Below, one piece after another: positions 27,301-39,300 of a DNA stretch of 64,000 nt. The notes beneath the pieces were generated by a model, which ran no database searches, had not been told where the DNA came from, and saw only the letters and a program-made list of their open reading frames with translations. The translations under genes were made by a program, and so were the position numbers. Every line of letters begins with the position of its first letter. Position 1 is the first letter of the stretch. This stretch comes from Trichobilharzia regenti (Eukaryota > Platyhelminthes > Trematoda > Strigeidida > Schistosomatidae), in assembly GCA_944472135.2 (NCBI GenBank), contig OX235265.1, positions 55,935,112 to 55,999,111 of the forward strand. Direction: 5' to 3'.

Positions 27301-30300
27301 CACATTCGACCATCATTTTTCTTATCTTTGCTAATGGAGTCTCCGCAGACAACTGGATTTCCAAGAGAACGAAAATGTGGTTATGATGTTGTGATTTGAT
27401 TGTGTATCTACATATTGTTTCTATACCATCATTAGTGAATACACCCATGAACAAGGGTAAGTGTGTCACTCTAAATTCCCTAGTTGGGATGGTGTTAAGA
27501 GCAGCTTAGCCACCCGCTTAGGTGGGCTTAACTGACCACTTCAGAGGACTGTCACCTACCTCTTGTCCAGGAATAATCCCTCAACAAAACAAAGGTTTTA
27601 AGACTCTATGGTTACTAAGAACGAGGATCAAGACCGTATGGAATCCACCTAAAATCAGTGAAAACTGATCTGCACACCCCAGTAGACATGCTGAGGTTAC
27701 GACCATAATAGGTTCGGAGGGAGTGAAAAATATCCGCCAAATGGAAGGATAGTTACTTCATCAAAATGTTGGAGAAGGATGACTTAACCCTAAGTAGTAA
27801 AAGGAGTGCCGCCATACACCTATTTATTCAACTCAAGCAGAATATAAATCCACATTTTATTGAAAGGAAGTCTCAGATGGAGAATTTCTTCCCGAACAAA
27901 TTGAATTCAGTAAAAATAAGCCGTGCTAAGACTAGTATGGAACACCGCTCATCATCATCGAACACAACCAAGAATGGCAGTAAGCTACATACCTCAGCCT
28001 CACCTGTTTTGGAAACGTTTTCAACAGCGTAAACAGTGAAGTAATTTGGCAACCGCTTCAACCCTAAGAGATGCACTACCTCAAACATAAAAACTTCATT
28101 TGTCGGCTATTTTACAATTACGTATGCAAATTAAATCACAACGGAAAGCTCATCAAAGCTTTTCAAACAAAGACAGGAGTAAGACAACTCTGACTACTAT
28201 CAGTGATAATATTCTTTATTGTGGTGGACTGGATCTTGTGGCAAGACAGGTATTCATCGGAACAACAAGAAGATTCAAGAGGACTCTGAGGATGATTTAT
28301 ATCTAATATCACACAAACTCGAAGATCTGCTGACGAAAACCAACAAGCTACCTGAAGAAGCAGGGAAGACAGGACTTCAAATGACTTTAAGTTTATTTGT
28401 TATAATACATAGTGATACATTTTTAATAAGTGCATAACATTCCGAATGCAATTTGTTGCCTATAATCATACCAGTGTACTAACACGACCTCCCTACTTTC
28501 TTTATATAGCTTCACTCTCTCCTATATTTTCTTTGCAATATTCCACATTTCCGGTACAGGCTTGCATCGTTTAGACTGCGATTGTGTTGATTCGATGAAT
28601 GAAGATCGGGTGATTTATCCCGTTCTCTGCCTAATTCTATTACTTTTTACCAGTTTTACTGTATCCTATCCGACTGTGTCATTACATGCCGATGCATGCA
28701 ATGGATCGACCTTTTTTCGAGGTTATTTTTGTATTTTTATTTTGATTACAGCTAAATTCCACACCACAGTTTTGTACAAGTATGACATTTTCAGCATGTG
28801 ATATCGGTAGCCCAAATTTTGCAGGCCGACCACAGATATCGGGTGTGCGTCGGTGGGGGATCGAACCTCGGACCATGTGCATGGGCGGCTAATCATTATA
28901 GCTGTAACTAAATTTACAGTCCAAATAATATAATTAATGATAACCTACCAGTTTAACTGCTTATACTTGACCACGCAGCCACTGAATAACATCTGCTAAA
29001 CTGAATTATTTTTCAATTGGATGTAAAGGGTCCTTAAGCCAACGAATTCTGTCCCAGCATGAGTTGGCTTTTCTAAATGCTACTTTAATTCCAGCCTTAA
29101 TAGCAATGCTTCTGATCTTACTTTATCATATACTAGTGTGGTGAGAGCAGGCTGTTAGCCGATTGGTTGGCACTAGTCTACGTTAAGGTCTAGGTCACTA
29201 ATATGGGCCGTGAGAAAATATGAACAAGCCTGAGTCAACAACCAATCACAGCAAAGTTAACGTGGCAAAATATGATTCGCAGAGAGAACTCTATTTGTCA
29301 AGGAATCCCGAAACAACCAATCAGAAGCCTGCGTTTGTCTACCTAAACAACCAATCAGATGACTGCGCTTGTCTATAATAATGTAGTTGAAAGATGTATA
29401 AATACGTGTTGATTTTCATAATAAAACGATCTGTTGCTTCGCCCTTGTCTTCTGTTGTTACATTTGGTGTCGCTGCCTACCGACAAATGAAAAGCCTATA
29501 CCCTGCAGTTTTTGATGGAGACATATGAATCTTCGGGCAGGACTTCAAGGCTTCTGCGCAGTTGAGTGGCGTTCAAGATCTGTTGCCTGGCCCTTGTCTT
29601 CTGTTGTTACATTGACAGAGTTACAATGACAGAGTTGTCATTGACAGAGTTAATTAGTAAATACGATCATCTGTTCACTGGAGATGGCGACCCATACGGT
29701 TATTGCGATAAGGTGAATCATGAAATTCCGTTAAGTGATCCGAAAGTAAGGTCATTTACAACGCGAAGAGTTCCATGTCATCTGGAAGGCGAAGTGGAGC
29801 GACAAGTGCAAGAGATGTTAAAAGATGACATTATTGAGGAAGCTGATAGCCCGTACAACTCTCCAGTGCTGTTAGTAAAAAAAGCGAATGGGAAGTATAG
29901 ATTCTGTGTTGATTTTCGACAGTTAAACAGTATGACAGAGTTAAGACCGTGTGCCATGCCAACAGTGGTAGAAACTTTAGATCGCCTACAAGGTGCGAAT
30001 GTGTTTTCGGTTCTCGATCTTCGCTCAGGATACTGGCAGATACCGATAAAACAAGGTGATAGAGATAAGACGGCTTTCATCGTGGGTCAGACACAATATC
30101 GATTTAAACGCATGCCGTTTGGACTAGCAGGTGCACCGTTTACGTTCAGACGACTGATGAAGCTATTACTTAGGAACTTGAAAAACGTGGAGGTTTATGG
30201 TGATGATCTCGTCATATACAGTCAAAACGAAAACGATCACGTCAACCATGTAGAAGCCGTGCTGCGACGCATCGAAGAGTTTGGACTACGCGTCAACAAA

Positions 30301-33300
30301 ACCAAGTCCCAGATAGCCAAAAAGAATGTTACTCTGTTGGGACATAAAGTGGGAAATGGTGAGATTAAACCACTGCCGGAGAAAATTTTGACGATTAAAA
30401 CGATTCCAGCCCCGAATTCAAAGAGAAAACTGAGACAATTCTTGGGTAGAGCAGCGTTTTATAGCCGCTTCGTGAAGAACTTCAATGAGATAGCAGCCCC
30501 TCTATACAGGCTACTAGGTGAGCCAAAGTTTGTTTGGTCGGAAGAATCGCAGAGGACATTCGACAGAATTAAACAGCTGCTCGACCACCAACAAATGACG
30601 CTAAAACTACCTGTGCCAGGAAGACAGTTCACAGTGTGCACAGATGCCAGTGACTACGCTATAGGTGCGGTCCTAAGACAGGACGAGGGAATCGTTGAGT
30701 ATGCCAGTAGGGTTTTGACACTCGCAGAGAGAAAGTATTCAACGATAGAAAAAGAATGTTTAGCAATGGTATGGGCAGTCGACAAATGGAGACCTTATTT
30801 ACTCGGCCGGCGGTTCCACATCGAAACTGATCATAAGCCGCTACAATTTTTGAAGACAGCGAGAGACCCACGGGGGAAGTTGTCACGGTGGATGTTGCGT
30901 CTTCAGGAGTACGATTTTACGATCTCACACGTTCCTGGAAGTGAAAATGTCTTGGCAGATTTGTTATCGAGACCAGAAGATGAGTCTGAGTTGCCCGAGG
31001 TCGCTTACGGAGTGCATGCAGTAGAACAAGACCCACTAAGACTTGCACGTAGGCAGAGGTTGGACGATACGCTGAATACAGTAATACAGGTGATCACCAA
31101 CGGAATAGAAGTGGATCAAACTACGGCGAGTAAGGAGCTAACCACACTACTCAGACAGAGGGATCGACTCAGAGTGAATGCCTACGGGACTCTGACCTGG
31201 CGAGAGAACGACGGAAGCTGGCTGGCTGTCATACCTCAATCGTCGCGCCACGACATGATAGAAGAATGTCACCAGCTAGCGCATACAGGCGTGGCCAGAA
31301 CGACCGATCTCCTAAGACAAAGTATGTACTGGCCAGGTATGAGAGAAGACGTAGCAAGATACGTACTTGGATGTCCACGGTGCCAGCTGATGAAAGGTGA
31401 CCGGTGTATACGACCACCACTTCAGTCGATTCCAGTTACCGCGATAGGTGACTTGTGGTCCGTAGATGTCATGGGTCCATTTCCTCAGACATCCAATGGT
31501 AATCAGTACCTCTTGGTGATGACGGAACACGCGACACGATGGGTAGACGCCGTAGCAATCCCAGACCAACGTGCAAGAACCGTGACAGATGCAGTAGTTA
31601 GACACATTGTTGCAGACCACGGCGTACCGAAGACAATACTGACAGACCAAGGTCCCTGTTTCGAGAGTGAAGAGTTTACTTCCCGTTTGCAACAGCTGGG
31701 CATCAAGAGGATCAGAACGACCCCATACCATCCACAAACGAATGGCCTAACGGAGAGAAACAACCGTACACTGAAGGAGTGGCTGGCCTCGAAGGGCGGG
31801 AACTGGGAAACGGAGCTTCCACTGATTTTACTAACACATCGCGCTACCACTCAGGAAACAACGAAGAAGTCACCCTTCCAACTGATGTATGGTAGAAAAC
31901 CACGATTACCGGTACACAATGAGACCTGGCCCATGCACCAAAAGTGGAGTACGACGAAATTAAAAGCAGAGAGGAAAGAGGCAGTCAAGAATGTAATACG
32001 GAAGCAGCGCAGTGATGTCATGAAGTCTCAGATGAAAGAAAGGACGCAGTGCATTACCTTTGCAGTCGGGGACCAAGTGAAGTGTAGAGACAGGAGATAT
32101 ACAGTTGGAGGCGGGCTAGGTTCACGGAAACTCCTTCCAAAGTGGGAAGGACCATACACAATCACAAAAAGACGGGGTCAAGTATATACCATCCGAAGAG
32201 GTGATAAACAGAAACGAGTTAACGCCAGTCAGCTCCAAAGATGGGTACAGTGGGACAAGCCGGTCAGTAACAATCCTCAACTAGAGGATGTAGCACCCAG
32301 AAGGTCGGAACGTCTGCGCACGAAGCTATTTGACGGGGGGACGAGTGTGGTGAGAGCAGGCTGCTAGCCGATTGGTTGGCACTAATCTACGTTAAGGTCT
32401 AGGTCACTAATATGGGCCGTGAGAAAATATGAACAAGCCTGAGTCAACAACCAATCACAGCAAAGTTAACGTGGCAAAATATGATTCGCAGATAGAGAAC
32501 TCTATTTGTCAAGGAATCCCGAAACAACCAATCAGAAGCCTGCGTTTGTCTACCTAAACAACCAATCAGATGACTGCGCTTGTCTATAATAATGTAGTTG
32601 AAAGATGTATAAATACGTGTTGATTTTCATAATAAAACGATCTGTTGCTTCGCCCTTGTCTTCTGTTGTTACACTAGCACTACTGAGGCATGACATTCAT
32701 TTTGTTTATATTACTATATCTATTTTTGCCATTGCTTTTATTCAACTTTTAAATGAATCCTAGTTGGCAGTTATTCAGTAGTCAAGTTTCCTCCGTTTTT
32801 CTGATTTCTTTTTTAAGTTTTATAACTTACTGGTCTGACTAATTTCACGACTGAATAAGCATCTGTTTGATATATATCAAATAAACGTATAATATGAAGT
32901 AATATTCTACCACAGTATCCCACTTCTACTGCTAAGAATCTACCACTATTTAACTATTTACAAATAATGTATGCACAATACAATTTTCAAAGAATATTCC
33001 ATCTTATTTTTGCTGAAACTCATTACACTATTTCATTTTGTGATTTCAACAAAATAGTCACAAACACTGACCTACAAAAATCGCCACTTCAGTCAAAGTA
33101 ATCTTATCATAGGTATATTTCTCGCTGTATATGTAACGAATGACCAATATGTGTAGGAAAATCACACCAAGAATTATAAATGAAGGAAACTAAATAAATG
33201 TATCTAATGGGCTTAAATGAAATGTTTTATCACGAACATTGACCCCACGACGAAATCAGAAGTCCTGAATGCAATCAAGATGCTAAAAGCTGGAAAAGCA

Positions 33301-36300
33301 GCATGACCAAATGGAATCCCAGAAGAAGCATTGAAAATGGACCCAGAGACAACAGCGAACGTGATGATGCCAATACTGGAGAAGGTGTGGAAAGAGGGCA
33401 GAGTACCTGAGGATTGGAAGAAAAGATATTTATTCAAACTACCAAAGAAAGGAGACTTAAGTCAATGTAAAAACTGGCGCGGAATTATGCTCCTGTCCAT
33501 TCCAAGCAAAATACTAAGCCGCATCATCCTGGAGAGAATCAAACAAGCCTTGGATGAAAATCTTCGACAGGAACAAGCTGGATTCAGGAGAAACAAGTCA
33601 TGTATTGATCATATCGCCACTCTACGGATCATCATTGAACAAAGCTTGGAATGGAAGTCACCTCTCTATCTCAACTTCATCGACTTTGAAAAGGCCTTCG
33701 ATAGTGTACCGTCGATCGAGAGGTGATTTGGCAACTACTTGGCTACTACGGGGTCCCATCGACAATTATACATCTCATCCAACAGTTAGTTGTACGACAA
33801 TGCTGCATGTCAAGTAATCCACAACGGGAAACTCGCGGAATCCTTCGAAGTGAGGACGGGAGTAAGGTAAGGCTGTCTATTATCGCCAGTGATCTTCCTG
33901 ATTGCAGTAGACTGGATAATACGACAGACAACGGCCAACGAGGAAACAGGCATAAAATGGACTCACACAAAAATCTTGGAAGATCTGGATTTCGCCGATG
34001 ATATATGTCTGATTTCCCACACAATGGAAGATATGCAAGTGAAAAGCAACAAGTTGGCAGAAGAAGCATCAAAGATAGGACTTAATGTGAACATAGAAAA
34101 ATTAGAGGTGATGAAGATTCCTGGCCAACACCACCAGCAACAACAACAGACAACAATCAGTCAGCATAAATGGGAGGAGCCTGAAAGAAACAACCTCCTT
34201 TACCTACCGACCTAGGAAGCATCGTTTCAACTACAGGCGGGACTGACGAGGATATCGAAGCAAAGATCGGAAAAGCAAGGCAAGCTTTCATTACTCTCTA
34301 GTCTATGTGAAGGAGATCAACAGCACTCAGCATCAAAAATAAGATCCGGATTTTCAACTCCAATGTCAAGTCAGTGCTACTTGCTATACGGATCAGAGAC
34401 TTGGCGCGTCATAAAGAGCATCTCAAGCAAACTACAGACCTTCATCAATAGCTTTCTTCGCTCAATACTCAAGATCAGATGGCCGGCCAGAAAAGATCAG
34501 CAACAGGGATCTCTGGAAATGAGCGAACCAACCAGGAATCGATTGTGAAACAAATAGGCAGGAAGAAATGGAGATGAATTGGCCATACTCTGAGGAAACC
34601 ATCAAGTGACATCACTAGACAAGCCATTGCTCGAGTGGAACCCGAAAGGGAAGCGGCAAGTTGGTCGTCAGTGCAAGGGTGACTTGGAAGAGGTCATGTG
34701 AAGAGGAGATGAAAGCATGTGGGCAGACTTGGAGCGGGGTGAAAAAGTTGGCATAAAAACAGAACGCAATGGAGAAGCGCGGCTGAAGCCCTGCGTTCCT
34801 CTAGGAATTAAAGGATAAAATAATAATAATAATCACCAAATGAACTTCTATAATTTCTCGTGAAACTTAATTAAGTGTGTAATCATTCGGTATGGTTGTT
34901 CAAAGTAATTGTTTGGATTTATGCTATCATTAAATGGATAACCTATCTAATAGTCTTGGTCAGTGAAATACATTTTGCTGTTTGAAAGTGCTATTTATTT
35001 GGTTAAGAATATAGAAATCTTTCAAAACAGTGACTTTCAGCAACCTGTAATAATAAGTACATACTTATACACTTTTAGAATTAAGAAGAGAAGTTTCTAA
35101 TGAATAAGCCCTAGTGATACTTACCCTTCTGAATAGTTTACTTCTGGTCCATCATAACTGAATGGATTGTCATTTTTAACGTCATAATCCATGAAATAAC
35201 GTTTATACAGAATATTGTTCGTGAAAAAATTATTTGTTTCAAATTCAAACTCTAACTGAAATCCCTACAGTATAGATATATTGTAAATATATTATATTTT
35301 AAAATTTTCACGAACTTTAACAATGAACGAAAACTCAATACTGTTTAACGGCACTATCTAAATCTAATCATAATTCAATTAGAATCAGCAATATATATAT
35401 ATATATATATACTTTTAACTGTGTACCCATTGTTCGTAGAGCTATTTAGTGCATCTAGGTTTATTTAAGAGTGAGTAATATTTATAACAGGACGCTAGTG
35501 AAATTAGCCTAAAATCTGTAGGGGATTGGAAACTAAATTTAAGATTACCACTTTGTTAGAAAATGACCTGTTTTAAAGTGGTTTTCCTCGATAACTGGTT
35601 GACCTCATCTCCATTCAATTATATTCATTTTTCAAACCATAGCTCTGTCCCACTCTATTTTGTGATTTTGAGTTAGTACATGCATGGTGATTTCTGAGTT
35701 TTTCTTTCAGTAACAATACTGGAGATATGGAAAATGTCATCACCAATAAAATCAAAGGATAATAAACAGTGGAATTATATAAACAAAGGAACTGTATAAA
35801 CAAAATCTGAGCACCCCGACATGATTATGGGCTATAAATTGTATTCGAAATTACATCAATAAATAATATTATATCACTTAGCTTTTTTTCAAACACATCT
35901 GTTCTATGGATGAACTATACTTCAATATATTATCCAAATTCTAACCTTATAGTTTGAAATTAGGACCAATTTAAAAGCCCTATTTATTAGTTTAAAGCCC
36001 ACTTCTTTACGAACCGACTTCAGCTAAAGAACCGATGGAAACAGCGAAAATCTGGGTAATATTTTCTTCCAAGTTTCAGATAAGGCTGTATGATAACGTG
36101 CTTCTCTCGAAACATGAAGGTCTTGACCTTCATCCATGGTGAATTTACGAGTCAGAAATCCTGAAGAGTCTGAGACGAGGACGGAATATATGTCCAGTCA
36201 TTTGCTGCTTTCATTCGTTCTCCAAATGATGTGGTTTCTGATGGAACTTGCCTTGGACTCACTCAAATTCTCACAGAACAACACTTAAAAGCTTAGTAGC

Positions 36301-39300
36301 TTATTTGATAAATGGCTAATTTAGTAACCTGGAATCTAAGGCTTTAGTTGAAGGAGTCGATGTTTTCTTTCATTGTTTGTAAATCTAGATTAAGTAAAAC
36401 ACTAATAACTATAGAAATAATAACAGTGTAAATAACATGGATGAAATATTATGTAATTACTGAAAGGTGAACATACAGATTTCCCATTTTCTTCAATTGG
36501 AATCGACCGTAAGTCAATTAAATGATATAACACTGCTAAATCTGATTGACGTATGAGATCTGATATTAATGGTGAATGCTTCAGTACTGTTAACCAAAAT
36601 CCTGGTATACCAACTGGTACATTTTTAGTTAAATTATCTGAATCATTGTTGTTATAATTGTTATAAAAATAATATGACTTTTAGTACAGGAAAATAAATA
36701 AGTAAAAATAGACTAAATGTCACTTACATCAATTTCAAATTAGACATTTGTATCATTTGAACTTTACAGAATTATAAGTAAAGGGCAAGTAAATATAAAC
36801 AACACAGAATCTAGTGTGAAAGAATAATAACCTCGGTTGAAGATGAGTGGTTAGAAACAACGACATATAAACATAAATACATCCATCCCACTGTGGTCCA
36901 TTCCCAGAAGTATCATTTGATCTTCTGAGATATCGGTTACGATTACTTGTGAATCGGAACCATAGGGTTTCTACACGGTGCATGTGACCAGCTGAAAACT
37001 TTCATAAATGAAATCACGTATATAACTAAGTGGAACAAATAAATGGAGTTAATATGAAGCAAATACATATATGTGCATAATGCTCCATACACCCTTCAAT
37101 TAATGACCATTTATGATCGCTTCAACTTACGTTTGAACAATGAAGTAATGTAAACATACCATTTTGCGATTCTTCAACAATATCACCTTCATTGGTTGAT
37201 TTTGGCGATTTAAATGACAAACTTAGGTCATCATCGTCATCCTGACTAAGGGAAAATTCTGTCTCTTCTATGGTGGGCTCATAAGTTCCGGATACAATTG
37301 CATGACGCTAATGAAAATGATTAGAACAAAATTTTGGTAAAACAATTGTTCATTAAATTTTGTTTAAATACAAAGTTGCGCAAAGGAAATGAGTGTATTT
37401 CACTCAAAGACAATATCAGCTACTTACAGTAGTTTAAAAAAGAAAAATTATTATTTGTTAAAAAACCAACTTAGAAAATCAACAGATACTGAGTATTTGT
37501 TTCTCTCTGATTCACAGTTTGTTTGAAGGGATAACCGGCACCCGTGTGCTGCAACAGTCTTTCCGATGCTTCAGATTTTGAGATATATTTCACTGTATTT
37601 GTCTGACACAAACAGTCATATCTTTCCGTTCATCTTTAAAATAACCACAACAGCATCGTAACAGCATTAATTTAAGAAGTGAACGATGAAAATAGTTGAA
37701 ATTGTAGAAATAAACGAAGGAGAATACTTCTGATTGATTGTTCCTTAATTATACTTATTCGATCCAAATTCAGAAATAATTCATTGTGTGATAACTAAAG
37801 GACGCTAGTCAGACAACCAAGTGGGATAAAACTTGAGTGCTGTGTTGGAGTATAGTTCTATTATGGATAAAATTCTATTCTGATAAAGTCACACAGTGTT
37901 ATGCAGTCATATTTCCTAACGACGTTTCGAGCACAATATATTGCTCATAATCATATCAAGGTACTCACAACTTTTTGCTACGTTTATATACATGAATAGA
38001 AATTGATGAGACATTTGAATAAATTCAATATAAGACTTGCGTGAAACAGAAAGGAAGATAGAGTACATTCGGAAATAATATTAGTATTATCAATAAAATA
38101 CAATAGGATGTGAAATACGACGAGTATGAAGCTGTTGCTAGGGTAATCCAAATGGTTTAATTTAATGCCTAAAACTAATAATGCTGGTAGAAGATATGGT
38201 ATTATAAAAATACATAAGTCATTTTACCCCACATAACCAATATTAGATTTCAGAAAAATGCTTCCCTATGAATTATCAAAACATTTAGCTCTAATAATAT
38301 GTCCCATTAGATGTCGCTGAAGCTCTACACTAACTAATTCATATGAGATGAGAAAGAAACTAATTGACATTCAATTATAGAATAATGGAAAAATGGTTAG
38401 TTTTTATACTAATATTCCAATATGGCCTTAGAAGCAGTTAAAAGAGAACTAACGGATGATCCCAAACTTAGTCAAAAAACAGAGCTGCCCATTGGGAAAA
38501 TTATTTCAGGAATTCAGTTATGCCTTACATCTACTATCTCTAAATTCCCCTATCTTAGCAGATATATTTATGGACAGCTGGGAAATATTGGTATTAATAC
38601 ATTTATTCCTACGCCAAAAAGTTGGTGGAGATATGTGGATAACACTTTCACAGTGTTAAAAACAGAACATATCTCTAGCTTCCTGACACATATAAACTCA
38701 CTAGTAAAGAGAATAATATTCACATTTGAATCAGAAAATGAACAAGGAGAACTAGCTTTGTTAGATGGTAGAATCAGACGAACAGAAGAAGGTAAACTAC
38801 ACACTAGCGTTTATAAAAAGCCAACGAATTCTAATACATATTTCGACCTTAATTCATCTCATCCATTGTCTGTAAAGGCAGGCTTAGTTAATTGTCTAAC
38901 AAACCGAGCAATAGCGCCAATTAGCACAAGAAAAAACCTATATGATGAAATAAAACAGATAGAAGAGGCGCTGGTGTTAAATAACTATCCTATAAAATTC
39001 ATTAAGAAGATCTGTAAAGGCCAAAAGCAAAAGACAAAATAATTGTAGAACTAGTAATGATAAGAGAGAATAAAAGGCGTCTGCTGTTCCACCATATAAG
39101 GAGGGGACATCTGAGGGTCTATGTAGGATTCTTAATAAAGCATGAATTAGGGTGGCATTCAAGTTTACAAATTCACTCAGCGACAAGCTCTGTAGGCTGA
39201 AGGACCCAGTTGGACAAAATAATATAATTTACAAAATGCCCTGCAATGACTGTGAGTTAAGTCAAATGCATAGGTCAAACCAGTAGATGGGGGGTAATCA

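Larger units (their letters stand above)
29133..32677 (+). mobile_element. Ty3/gypsy LTR retrotransposon lacking gag and protease
   Basis: A complete LTR-bounded unit in intron 7: CTAG target duplication (29133-29136 and 32674-32677), 5' LTR of 326 bp, primer-binding site, a leader of only about 100 bp, an uninterrupted RT-RNase H-integrase frame, a purine-rich tract and a 3' LTR of 328 bp. The LTRs differ by little (one 2-bp indel and a few substitutions seen), so insertion was recent. Gag and protease, normally 1-2 kb upstream of RT, are absent. The copy must have depended on proteins from another element to move. Confidence 0.92.

Noticed and set aside
31312..31850. Minus-strand ORFs of 115 and 141 codons
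   Set aside because: Antisense to the intact gypsy integrase; rich in Cys, Ser and Val with no family resemblance.
36638..36677. Longer NAP1L exon 6 starting at an upstream CTAAAAG acceptor
   Set aside because: The frame stays open, but the phase does not match exon 5; the internal GATTCAG acceptor does.
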